Origin: Streptomyces sp. NBC_01237
GTDB taxonomy: Bacteria > Actinomycetota > Actinomycetes > Streptomycetales > Streptomycetaceae
Direction of reading: 5' to 3'
DNA: 64,000 nucleotides
Assembly (NCBI RefSeq): GCF_035917275.1
Contig: NZ_CP108508.1
Coordinates: 186,001 to 250,000 of the forward strand
Shown here: positions 15,617 through 24,361 of the stretch, piece by piece
Position numbering within the stretch: position 1 is the stretch's first letter
How the letters are laid out: each line of letters starts with the position of its first letter
Notes under the pieces: model-generated
Told to the model about the DNA's origin: nothing
Database searches by the model: none
Seen by the model: only the letters and a program-made list of their open reading frames with translations
Program-made: the position numbers and the translations under genes

Positions 15617-18600
15617 GTGACACCTCAGCCACGAAGAGCGTCCCGCACCCGCCGCGGCGCCATCGGCGTCCTGCTCACCACTGCCCTCGCCGCCCTCAGC
15701 CTTCCCCTTGCCACCCCCGCCACCGCCGTCGGCCGCTCCACCCCCCTCGCTACCGGCACTTACCTGATCACCCTTGCCGGCCAACCTCTGGTCACTTACG
15801 ACGGCGGCGTCGACAACCTCCCTGCCACCAAAGCCACCGAAGGCAGGAAAATCGACGTCACCACCACCAACGCCAAGCGATACCGAACCCACTTGATCGG
15901 CGAACAGACCCACGTCGCCAAGAAGGTCGGCGCCACCGTCCGCCAGCACTACGCCGTCACCACCAACACCTTCAGCGCCCAGCTCAACGCCCGCCAACTT
16001 GTTCAACTGGCCGCCACCAAGGGCGTCACCGGCATCGCCCCCGACCGATTCCACCATGCCACCGACGACAAGAACTCCGACGACTTCCTCGGGCTCTCCG
16101 GCCGAAAGGGTCTGTGGGCCGCCCTCGGCGGCACCGCCAAGGCCGGCAAGGGCATCGTCATCGGCGTCATCGACACCGGGATCTGGCCCGAGAGCGCCTC
16201 TTTCAAAGCCCCCGCGCTCACGGCCAGGAAGCCCACCGGCAAACCCGTCAGAAAACCCGCCAAGGGCGATCCCTACCGGCCCTACCTCGACGGCACCACC
16301 ACCGTCATGCACAAGGCCGACGGCACCACCTTCACCGGCACCTGCCAGACCGGCGAGAGCTTCACCGCCTCCGCCTGCAATCAGAAGGTCATCAGCGCCC
16401 GTTACTTCGGCGACGGGTGGCTCCGACAAGTCCCCGAATCCAACCGCGCCGGCTACCTCTCCCCCCGCGACAGCGAAGGCCACGGCACCCACACCGCATC
16501 GACCGCCGCAGGCAACGCCGCCGTCCACGCCACTGCCGACGGCCACGACTTCGGCACCATCTCCGGCGTCGCCCCCGCCGCCGGCGTCGCCGTCTACAAG
16601 GCCCTCTGGCAGAGCAAGGACGGCACCCAGGACGGCGGCCTGACCAGCGATCTCGTTGGCGCCATCGACCAGGCGGTCGCCGACGGCGTGGACGTCATCA
16701 ACTACTCCCTCGGCGCTCCGTTCGAAAGCGCGTACGACGATCCGTCCCAGACCGCGCTCCGCAACGCCGCCGCCGCCGGCATCTTCGTCGCCACCGCCGG
16801 AGGCAACGCCGGCCCCGCCGCCTCCAGCCTCGACAACACCGCGCCCTGGACCACCACCGTCGCAGCCGGAACAATCGCCTCCCACACCGGCACCGTGACC
16901 CTCGGCAACGGAAAGGCCTACACCGGCATCAGCACCAGCGTGCAGAACACTGTCGGCTCCGTACCTCTCGTCCGCGCCGCCACCGTAAGGACCACCGACG
17001 CCGACACCACCGACGCCGATCTCTGCGTCACGGGCACTCTCGACCCCGCACGCACCGCCGGAAAGGTGGTCGTCTGCGACCGGGGCACCAACGCCCGCAT
17101 CGACAAATCCGCCGAGGTCAAGAGAGCCGGCGGTATCGGCATGGTCCTGGTCAACCTCCGCGACGAAAGCACCGACGGCGACCTGCATTCCATACCGACC
17201 GTCCACCTGAACACCCCCGACGCCACCGCCGTACGCGACTACGCCGCCACGGACAGCGCCACCGTCACCCTCACCCGAGGCGGCAACAGCGCCGTCTACC
17301 CGCAGGTCGCCGGCTTCTCCTCCCGCGGTCCCTCCCTCATCGGCAACGGCGACCTCCTGAAGCCCGACATCACCGCACCCGGCGCGACCATCCTCGCCGC
17401 CGTATCACCGCCCGGAAACGGGGGCCGCGACTTCGACTTCTACTCCGGCACCTCGATGGCCGCCCCGCACATCGCCGGCCTCGCCGCCCTGTACTTCTCC
17501 GAGCACCCCACCTGGTCGCCCATGAGCGTCAAATCAGCCATGATGACCACCGCGTCTCCCACCAAGACCGCCGCCGGCAAGAACAGCGACGACGTCTTCG
17601 CCCAGGGAGCCGGCGAAGTCGACGCCCGCGCCATGCTCCGGCCCGGGCTCGTCTACGACTCCACCGAGCGGGACTGGCTCGCCTACCTCGAAGGCCACGG
17701 CATCAACACCCGGACCGGGACCAAGGCCATCGACCCCAGCAACCTCAACTACCCCTCCATCGCGATCGGTGAACTCTTCGGCACCCAGACGGTCACCCGC
17801 ACCGTCACCGCCACCTCGGCCGGCACGTACCGCGCCAAGGTCGACCTTCCCGGTATCAAGGCCACCGTCTCCCCGTCCGTCCTGCACTTCAAGCACCCCG
17901 GGCAGAAGCGCACCTTCACCGTCAAACTCGACGTGACCACCGCACCCTCGGGAATCCTCAACACCGGTTCCCTCACCTGGACCTCCGGCCGGACCACCGT
18001 CCGCAGCCCGATCGTCGTCACCCCCCAGAGCGTCCACGCCCCTGCCGAGATCAACGGCACCGGCACCAGCGGCGAGATCACCTACTCCGTCACCCCTGCC
18101 ACCACAACCCTCACAGCCACCGCCCACGGCCCGGTCTCCTCGCCCCCCACCACGGGCACCCTGACCGGAACCGCTGAGGTCTACTACGAGGCGACCATCC
18201 CGGCCGGCACCAAGGCTTCCCAGATTTCGGTCCATTTCGACCCGGCTGCCGACACCATCGTCGGCGTCGTCTGGGGCCCCCTGGTCGACGGAGCCCCGCA
18301 GGAACTCCAGTTCGCCGATCCGGACAGCAACGGCACATCCACCATCACCCTGCGGCGGCCCAAGGCCGGGAAGATCTTCCTGGCTGTGGTCACGGTCGAC
18401 GAGAGCAGCACAGGCGGCAGCGTCACGCCGTACACCTACCAGGTGAACAACATCACCGAGAACAGCCCGACCACGGGGACGGTCACCGTCACGCCCGACC
18501 ATGCCCGTGTCACCCCCGGAACCCCGACCGACCTGACCGCCACCTGGTCCGGCATCCCGGCGGACGCCCGGTCCACCACCTGGATCGAATACTCCAACGG

Positions 18601-18628
18601 CGCGGGTACCTTCCTGACCCTCAACTGA
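15617..18628 (+). CDS. Secreted subtilisin-family (S8) serine protease
   Basis: Exported endopeptidase of 1003 residues. Order: signal peptide with twin arginines (RRASRTRRGAIGVLLTT) cleaved near residue 40; an I9-type inhibitor propeptide (about 50-145); the catalytic domain with Asp186 (VIDTGIWPES), His289 (GHGTHTAST) and Ser613 (GTSMAAPH); a PA-domain insertion (about 440-550) between His and Ser; then fibronectin-III-like C-terminal domains. The layout matches large plant-like S8 proteases of Streptomyces. The GTG at 15617 has GAGGAA 4-5 nt upstream; a GTG 12 nt earlier is also in frame. Divergent from the regulator at 14354-15334. A terminator hairpin follows. Confidence 0.94.
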   Translation: MTPQPRRASRTRRGAIGVLLTTALAALSLPLATPATAVGRSTPLATGTYLITLAGQPLVTYDGGVDNLPATKATEGRKIDVTTTNAKRYRTHLIGEQTHVAKKVGATVRQHYAVTTNTFSAQLNARQLVQLAATKGVTGIAPDRFHHATDDKNSDDFLGLSGRKGLWAALGGTAKAGKGIVIGVIDTGIWPESASFKAPALTARKPTGKPVRKPAKGDPYRPYLDGTTTVMHKADGTTFTGTCQTGESFTASACNQKVISARYFGDGWLRQVPESNRAGYLSPRDSEGHGTHTASTAAGNAAVHATADGHDFGTISGVAPAAGVAVYKALWQSKDGTQDGGLTSDLVGAIDQAVADGVDVINYSLGAPFESAYDDPSQTALRNAAAAGIFVATAGGNAGPAASSLDNTAPWTTTVAAGTIASHTGTVTLGNGKAYTGISTSVQNTVGSVPLVRAATVRTTDADTTDADLCVTGTLDPARTAGKVVVCDRGTNARIDKSAEVKRAGGIGMVLVNLRDESTDGDLHSIPTVHLNTPDATAVRDYAATDSATVTLTRGGNSAVYPQVAGFSSRGPSLIGNGDLLKPDITAPGATILAAVSPPGNGGRDFDFYSGTSMAAPHIAGLAALYFSEHPTWSPMSVKSAMMTTASPTKTAAGKNSDDVFAQGAGEVDARAMLRPGLVYDSTERDWLAYLEGHGINTRTGTKAIDPSNLNYPSIAIGELFGTQTVTRTVTATSAGTYRAKVDLPGIKATVSPSVLHFKHPGQKRTFTVKLDVTTAPSGILNTGSLTWTSGRTTVRSPIVVTPQSVHAPAEINGTGTSGEITYSVTPATTTLTATAHGPVSSPPTTGTLTGTAEVYYEATIPAGTKASQISVHFDPAADTIVGVVWGPLVDGAPQELQFADPDSNGTSTITLRRPKAGKIFLAVVTVDESSTGGSVTPYTYQVNNITENSPTTGTVTVTPDHARVTPGTPTDLTATWSGIPADARSTTWIEYSNGAGTFLTLN

Positions 18629-18641
18629 CCCGGCACACCGA

Positions 18642-18673
18642 AGGGGTGGCGGCGCGACTGCGCTGCCACCCCT
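18642..18673 (+). terminator. Hairpin terminator of the S8 protease gene
   Basis: AGGGGTGGC (18642-18650) and GCCACCCCT (18665-18673) form a perfect 9-bp stem 14 nt after the stop codon. Confidence 0.75.
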
Positions 18674-18884
18674 CTTGCCCTACCCACACCACACGCGGGC
18701 TCACGACGACCTCAAAGGCGTCGACACGAGACGGGGCAACCAACCAGGTGGCGGGCTGGCATTCCGGCCCTGCCCAGGAGAAACTGCTGCGCCTCCTGCA
18801 TACCGAGAAGGAGCCTGAGGCGGCTCCCGCCACACCGGACCAGGCCCTCCACAACACCCAGCCGACTGGGAGCTGTCATCCACC

Positions 18885-19097
18885 GTGTTCTGCCGGCGCA
18901 CCGCCGATGTCCGGTGGGACCGAACCGGACCCGCCCCACGTCGGATCGCCCGGTTCCGGGGACCGGGACTGCGCTGGATGGATCGCCGCCGACCAGAGAG
19001 CCTCACCGAGACGGAGCACCTCCGGCTCAAAGCCGTTCTCGTCCACTGCCCTGAACTGGACGCCCTCACCGGCCACGTCCGCTCCTGCTCCTCGTGA
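18885..19097 (+). pseudogene. ISL3-family transposase fragment
   Basis: The frame reads VFCRRTADV and later LTETEHLRLKAVLVHCPELD then ALTGHVRSC, similar to the zinc-finger and central linker of ISL3-type transposases (LT..E...LK.IL..CPEL.A...HVR.F). The catalytic residues are absent and no ends were found. Confidence 0.45.
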
Positions 19098-19107
19098 AGC
19101 GCAGGTC

Positions 19108-19235
19108 ACGTGAGGCTCGGGGGGTTCATCTGCAACGCCCAAAGGCGCCGCGACGAGCTCACCCCCGAACGGCATCAGTCCGTCGCCGAACTCGAAATGG
19201 CGTGGCTACAACATCGGCCGTGCCCGGTCCTTGAG
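19108..19235 (+). pseudogene. Helicase-associated domain fragment
   Basis: About 40 residues, LGGFICNAQRRRDELTPERH followed by QSVAELEMAW, match the repeated helicase-associated (HA) domain found at the C-terminus of large Streptomyces DEAD-box helicase-like proteins (usually LG.WI..QR...LSPER...L..LGM.W). Nothing else of such a gene is nearby. Confidence 0.4.
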
Positions 19236-19272
19236 CCGGCACAACGGAGAAGGCCGCTGACCGGCAGGGCCG

Positions 19273-19824
19273 TCAGGCGGGTCCGAAGAAGAGGCTGCCC
19301 GGGGCATCCGGGTCGCTCAACAGGAAGTAGTCGCGGATCGCCCGGAGAAACTCCGGGCGGGAGACCGTGTCGTCGCCGTCGGTGTCCAGTGTCCTGAACG
19401 CCTGCAGGGCGTCGGCTTCTTCGAGGGCCCACACGTCGGTCAGGAACCGGGTGTACTCCTCCCGGCTGATCTCGTTGTCACCGTTGACATCGATCACATC
19501 GAAGATCACGTGCCCGAGCCCGTCGGCCACGTTCAGCCGGCTCGTGTCGGCGCTCGCCAGACGGACGGCGGTGACGTACTGGTCCCTGCTCAGCCGGTCC
19601 CCCTGGACACTCGCGTGGCGCAGCAGCTCCAGCCAGTAGGTCTGGAAGAAAGCGTGCAGGGCGCGGGCGCGGCGGTCGTCGGGGCCGAGCTGATAGGCGT
19701 GGAGGTAGCGGTCGGCGAGCCTCCGGTAGTCCTGCCAGTCCAGGTGGCCGTCGTGGTCGGTGTCCAGGGCGGCGAAGGAGCGTTCCAGTTTCGTGGCGAT
19801 GATGTCGGGTGCGGTGGTGCCCAT
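19273..19824 (-). CDS. EF-hand calcium-binding protein
   Basis: 183 residues with calmodulin-like EF-hand loops: DTDHDGHLDWQD near 21-32, DVNGDNEISREE near 115-126, and DTDGDDTVSRPE near 149-160, with a degenerate fourth loop near 75. Loop positions 1, 3, 5 and 12 are acidic or Asn as needed for calcium. No signal peptide, so cytoplasmic. It resembles the Streptomyces CabC/calsymin type, proposed to buffer calcium or act in development. GAGGA lies 8 nt before the ATG at 19824. Confidence 0.9.
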   Translation of the reverse strand: MGTTAPDIIATKLERSFAALDTDHDGHLDWQDYRRLADRYLHAYQLGPDDRRARALHAFFQTYWLELLRHASVQGDRLSRDQYVTAVRLASADTSRLNVADGLGHVIFDVIDVNGDNEISREEYTRFLTDVWALEEADALQAFRTLDTDGDDTVSRPEFLRAIRDYFLLSDPDAPGSLFFGPA

Positions 19825-20384
19825 GGTGATGATCCTCTGCGAAGTCTCGGAGCGGGTGAAAGGACCATCGTTATGTGCCGGAAGGCGCGGTGTGGCGGGG
19901 ACCGGTCCCGTGTCACCCCTTCAGGTGTAGCGACGCCGCCGCACCCGTCGGTCTACGGCGTCGTCGGGGCCGGGAGCGGAAAACCCGCCGCAGCTCAGCC
20001 CCGTGCGCGGAACGGGGCCTGCGGAGGCGAACACCGTCGCCTCCATTTCGTACGCACCGCTTGTGACTCTGCTTCAGGGCCTGCACGCACACGATGAGCG
20101 CCTGGTCGAGCAGCTCGCATCCCGCGCCCTGACACGGAACAGCAGGGAGCGGCCGGTGCATGACGACGTTGGGACCGAGGTTGGGTCACCCGTCGGTGCC
20201 CTCGGCCCGGGTACGGGCCGCGTTGTCCGCGACGGCCCGCCCGACACCGACGGCCATGGCAGGCCGGTCCACGCTCGCCATCAGCTCGTTCAGGGTGCCC
20301 TCGGCAAGCACGTCAGCACGCACGATCAACGACCCGACCGATCAAGAGGACACCCCATCACAAACGACACATGGCCAAGCCCTA
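19825..20384. other. Region without a recognised gene
   Basis: About 560 bp between the EF-hand gene start and the end of the FG-GAP gene. A minus-strand stretch at 20150-20330 (LAEGTLNELMASVDRPAMAV) looks protein-like but has no start, and I cannot assign it. The promoter of the EF-hand gene should lie within 19825-19900. Confidence 0.4.
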
Positions 20385-23300
20385 CTAGCCGATGGCGATC
20401 CGGGTCATCCAGTAACTCGCCGCCCCGATGACTTCCGTGCCCGAAGCCGATAGGGCCGTGCGGCTGCCTGGGTAGAACCGTACGGTGCCGTTGGTCCGGA
20501 CCGTCCAAATGTCCGGGATGGCATCGCCGTTGGCGTCCGGCGTGCCGATGAGCAGGTAGATGTTGCTGCTGCCCCATCCCGAGCTGCCGTAGACGCTGTC
20601 CTCGCCTCCCGCGGAGTTCACGGCGGAGGCCAGGGACGCCGGATCGACGCCGCCGCCGGTCGCCTTGATGCCCTTGCGGAAGAGGAGCCGCCCGGAGAGG
20701 TCGGTGCGGTACACCAGGTCCGTCACGCCGTCGCCGCTGATATCCGCCACGGTGACGATGTCCCGCTCGGTCCAGGACGAGGAGGAGAGCCGGATCGCCT
20801 GGTCGATCGTGGCGCCGTGGTAACCCGTGAAAGCCCACAGCGCGTCGCCCACGGTGGCGAAGAAGTCCGTGCGGCCGTCTCCCGTGGCGTCGCCCGCCGA
20901 GACTATCTGGGTGAGTGAGGCAGGGCTGGGGGCGTTGGGCGGGAGGAGGATCTCGACACGGCGGTCGATGTCGAACGCACCGTAACCGTCGCCCGGGTAC
21001 ACCCACAGCTTCTCGCCGAGCCGGACGACCAGGTCCTGAAGGCCGTCACCGCCGTAGATGTCACCGTTGTGCGTGATCAGGGCCCCCTTGAAGTGACCAG
21101 AAGGCGCTGCGACAAAGGGTGGGAGGTCGTCGCCGTTCGGGTCCTTGTCGGGGTTGGCCCGGTAGGCGCCGGGCATCGAGTAGTCCAGGTCGCCCGTGCC
21201 CTTGGTCAGGTCGTTGGTGGCCTGGGAGGGGTACATGGCCAGGTTGCCGGCTTCCGTGACCACCATCAGGTCGGGCAGTTTGTCGCCGGTGAAGTCGCCG
21301 GGGGCGTCGGCCTGGTCGCGCGGGGTGACGTAGAAGAAGTACTTGGTCGGCTGCGAGGGGTTGCCCGCGGCGTCCACGGCTCTCACGTAGAGCACATTGG
21401 GTCCGGCCGTGGGCGGCTTCGCGTTCGCGAGCGTCGCACTCACGCTTGTGGCCGTCCCGGAGGTGCGGCTCAGGGAGAAGGGGTAGCTCGCCGAGTTGAA
21501 GCCGTACTCGTAGCGGACGACGTCCGTGTTGAGCGCGCGCACGGTGAAGGAGCCGGCCGTGCCGAACTTCTTCGTGGACCAGTTGGCGTCCTCGGCGTCA
21601 TTGCCGAAGCCGTTCTCGGCGCCGTCGGCGTTCGGGAAGTCGGTGGAACTGACCTTCGGAGGCTTGGGCGCGGTGGTGTCGAGGATGAAGCGGCACGGAG
21701 TCTTGGCCGGCGTGTACGCGGAGCTGGCGTTCGCGTCGTCCACGGCGCGTACCCGCCAGGAGTACAGGGCGCCATTGGTGAGCTTGCTCGTGGGGAAGCC
21801 GCTGGTGGTGCGCAGCGCGGTGGTCTTGTCGCCGCCGACCGAGACCTTGCCCGTGGAGCCCAGCAGGTCTCCTGCGGTGTCCCACTTGCCGTGCGGCCAC
21901 AGGTCGAAGTCCAGATGGTCGAGATTCTTGTCCTTGTCGGAACCGCGCGCGGTGAACGTCAGGTTTCCCGCACCCATCCGGACGTACGGCTCGGTGGTGG
22001 TGCACTTGGCATCCGGGCCCAGGTCGAGCGACTTGGAGTCGATGGTCGGCTTGCGGTTGTAGACCAGCTCCAGGACCGGGGCGCTGTCACCGTTCGCCCG
22101 GAACTTCTTCCACGCGTACTGCGAGTTCTCGTCGGTGGCCCGCAGACCGAAGGTGATCGATTCCTTGCCCTCGTCGGCCCGCTTCTGAGCGGCCTTGCGG
22201 ACATCGAAGGTCTCGTACGCGTCCCGGCAACCGGACTTGTAGCCGTGCGCGAAGCTCTTCGACGCGAACTTGTTGCCGTCGCTCAGCTTGGGCGCGTTCT
22301 TCCAGTTGGTGTGCCCGTTGACCGTCCCCGTGAGGTGCACGCTCATCGAACGCGCGCTGCACGACCAGGCGTACGTCTCCAGCATGCGCAGCTTCGCACT
22401 CGTGATGGTGGTGCCCTTGAGATCCTTGTCGAACGCGATGTTGAAGTACGAACGCGACGTGCCCCAGGTGTCCGACTCGAAGCCGACCCGTGCCTCATGA
22501 GTGCCGCCCTTGTTGAATCCCTTGCCGTTGTAGAACGTGGCGTTGGGGTGGCGGCTGTACGTGGTGGTCCAGCTCTGGGTGTGCTTCTTCACCGACGGGT
22601 CGACGAAGACCGGGTACGTGGTGGCCGGGTCGGAGAGGAAGGCCAGGGTGGGGGAAAGTACCCAGTTCGCGCCGGACAGATCGACCTCGACGAGCTCTCC
22701 GCGCGAGTCCGGCGACGGCCCGTCGAGCCCCGGCAGGCTGAGCGTCGCCGAGGAACCGGTCTGCGAGGGGGAGGGTGTCGGTTCGGGGGGTGCGGTCGGC
22801 AGCGGGCTCTCCACCACCGTCGGCGCGAGACCGTCGGTGGCCGCCGGCAGGACCTCGGGGGCGGTGTCCCCCTGCTCATCGGTCTCGATCGGCTCCTCGG
22901 CCGGACTCGGGCCGACGGTCGGCTCATCGGTGGCCGGTGCGCTGGGCTGGGGGCTCTCCTCGGCGGTCGGCTGCGCGGTGGCTCCCACGCTCCCGTCGGT
23001 GACCGCCGGTGAACCGGCGCTGTCCCACATCAGCGGGGTCGGCGAGACGGCGACCTCGTTCCCGTAGGCGCTCTGCGCGCTCAGCACGCTGGTGACCGGG
23101 TCGAGCCGGAAGGTCAGATCAGGGGAGGCGAGCCCGTACGACAGCTGCTGGGCCCGCGGGTCGGCCGCGGCCGCGCGGTTCTTGAGCACGAGCAGTTGGG
23201 CGAAGCCCTCGTCGTCGGCGGTCAGGACGAGGTCTGCGCCTGGGAAGACCTCCGGATACAGCGCGCGTGAGCCGTCGATGATCGGGGTGGGCACCGGACC

Positions 23301-23882
23301 CGGCCAGGACAGCTGGATGGTGTAGCCGTCGACGGTGAGGGTGACCAGAGGGCTCTCGGTCGCGGCGGCGGAACGGACGCCCTTGACCAGGGAGATCCGG
23401 CGGACGTCGGAGCGTGAGGCGCGGCCGTCAGGACTGCCGCCGGCTTCTTCGGCGCCGCCGCTGCCCGCCGTCGAGCCTGCCGAGAACACCATCCGGGCAT
23501 TCGTCGCCTTCGGCTCCCAGCCCGCTTCCGTGCGCTGGAGGTCGTAGTCGACGGGTTTCCACTCGCCGTCCACCTTGGCGTGGACCGGGGAGGAGTAGAG
23601 CCTCTTCGCCAGGAGCCCGTCGGGCCGCGCCCAGGTGGTCGACCTGGCGGTACGCATACCGGTGACCTCGACGTTCTCGCCCGTCTTCGCCGACTGTGTC
23701 AGGGCGGCGGCCTCGGTGACCGGTCCGGTTGTCCGGGCGTCGCCCGGAGTACCGCCCGCACCGGAGTCGTCCAGGCCGAAGCCGATGAAGGCGAGGCCGG
23801 TGGCGGCGACGGCCGCGGTCAGTACGGCGGCGGTTGTCCGTCTTCCGGGCACGCCAAGCCGGTTGCGCTCCATGCGCGTCAT
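20385..23882 (-). CDS. Secreted DNRLRE / FG-GAP repeat protein
   Basis: A 1165-residue exported protein. The N-terminus has a signal peptide with GRRTTAAVL and a hydrophobic core to about residue 35. Next is a region similar to the N-terminal part of wall-associated RHS proteins (VDGEWKPVDYDLQR, GYTIQLSWPGPVPTPII), a Pro/Thr/Ser/Glu-rich linker (about 310-420), a DNRLRE-type beta domain (QSWTTTYSRHPNATFYNGKG), Fn3-like domains, and FG-GAP/VCBS repeats at the C-terminus (DATGDGRTDFFATVGD, DISGDGVTDLVYRTD). FG-GAP loops bind calcium in beta-propellers. It is divergent from the RHS gene at 24362 and shares its type of N-terminal region, suggesting a related role at the cell surface. The ATG at 23882 starts the signal peptide; the longer frame to 24107 is unsupported. 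Confidence 0.85.
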   Translation of the reverse strand: MTRMERNRLGVPGRRTTAAVLTAAVAATGLAFIGFGLDDSGAGGTPGDARTTGPVTEAAALTQSAKTGENVEVTGMRTARSTTWARPDGLLAKRLYSSPVHAKVDGEWKPVDYDLQRTEAGWEPKATNARMVFSAGSTAGSGGAEEAGGSPDGRASRSDVRRISLVKGVRSAAATESPLVTLTVDGYTIQLSWPGPVPTPIIDGSRALYPEVFPGADLVLTADDEGFAQLLVLKNRAAAADPRAQQLSYGLASPDLTFRLDPVTSVLSAQSAYGNEVAVSPTPLMWDSAGSPAVTDGSVGATAQPTAEESPQPSAPATDEPTVGPSPAEEPIETDEQGDTAPEVLPAATDGLAPTVVESPLPTAPPEPTPSPSQTGSSATLSLPGLDGPSPDSRGELVEVDLSGANWVLSPTLAFLSDPATTYPVFVDPSVKKHTQSWTTTYSRHPNATFYNGKGFNKGGTHEARVGFESDTWGTSRSYFNIAFDKDLKGTTITSAKLRMLETYAWSCSARSMSVHLTGTVNGHTNWKNAPKLSDGNKFASKSFAHGYKSGCRDAYETFDVRKAAQKRADEGKESITFGLRATDENSQYAWKKFRANGDSAPVLELVYNRKPTIDSKSLDLGPDAKCTTTEPYVRMGAGNLTFTARGSDKDKNLDHLDFDLWPHGKWDTAGDLLGSTGKVSVGGDKTTALRTTSGFPTSKLTNGALYSWRVRAVDDANASSAYTPAKTPCRFILDTTAPKPPKVSSTDFPNADGAENGFGNDAEDANWSTKKFGTAGSFTVRALNTDVVRYEYGFNSASYPFSLSRTSGTATSVSATLANAKPPTAGPNVLYVRAVDAAGNPSQPTKYFFYVTPRDQADAPGDFTGDKLPDLMVVTEAGNLAMYPSQATNDLTKGTGDLDYSMPGAYRANPDKDPNGDDLPPFVAAPSGHFKGALITHNGDIYGGDGLQDLVVRLGEKLWVYPGDGYGAFDIDRRVEILLPPNAPSPASLTQIVSAGDATGDGRTDFFATVGDALWAFTGYHGATIDQAIRLSSSSWTERDIVTVADISGDGVTDLVYRTDLSGRLLFRKGIKATGGGVDPASLASAVNSAGGEDSVYGSSGWGSSNIYLLIGTPDANGDAIPDIWTVRTNGTVRFYPGSRTALSASGTEVIGAASYWMTRIAIG

Positions 23883-24361
23883 CGGGCGAGTTTCCCTTCC
23901 CCCTGAGAACCGGCGCAGGTCAGACCTCGGCCGGGCGTGCCGATGATGACCTATGAGCGGGCCGCCGTCACGCTTCGCGTCCTGGCAGAGGAGGGAGCGG
24001 GTCAGCCGGGCGGTCGGGCGGGAGCGGTGAAGGTGGGCGGTCGCCCACATCGTGACGGGGCGGTCACGCGCCGGGCAAAAGCTGTGCACAGGCCCAAACC
24101 GCACCACCTCGTCGGGCGCTTACGGAAGAAGTACCGCATTTGCGTGGTGAGTGATGAACAAGAACATGCCTGCGTGTTAGCGGTATTTGCGGCCCTTGTG
24201 GCTCATCGGCCGCCGTATCCACTTAGGTACCGTGGTGATCATCACAACGACACTGACGATCTAGCGGAACTTCACGAAGCACCCACAGAATCACCGCATC
24301 TGATGTGTCGTCACGCGTGGTCCTTTCCTGGTCCCGCCTCAAGTGGTCCGGGGGACCCGTC
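23883..24361. promoter_or_regulatory. Divergent promoter region between the FG-GAP and RHS genes
   Basis: About 480 bp with a lower-GC patch at 24110-24260 that likely holds promoters for both genes. It contains the perfect inverted repeat GTGAT-C-ATCAC at 24235-24245, a candidate operator. Assignment of -10 and -35 boxes is not certain by eye. Confidence 0.4.

Noticed and set aside
15500..17206. A 568-codon open frame on the minus strand
   Set aside because: Antisense to the S8 protease; Gly/Asp/Val-rich with no domain.
21069..23012. A 647-codon plus-strand frame
   Set aside because: Antisense to the FG-GAP protein gene and without family similarity.
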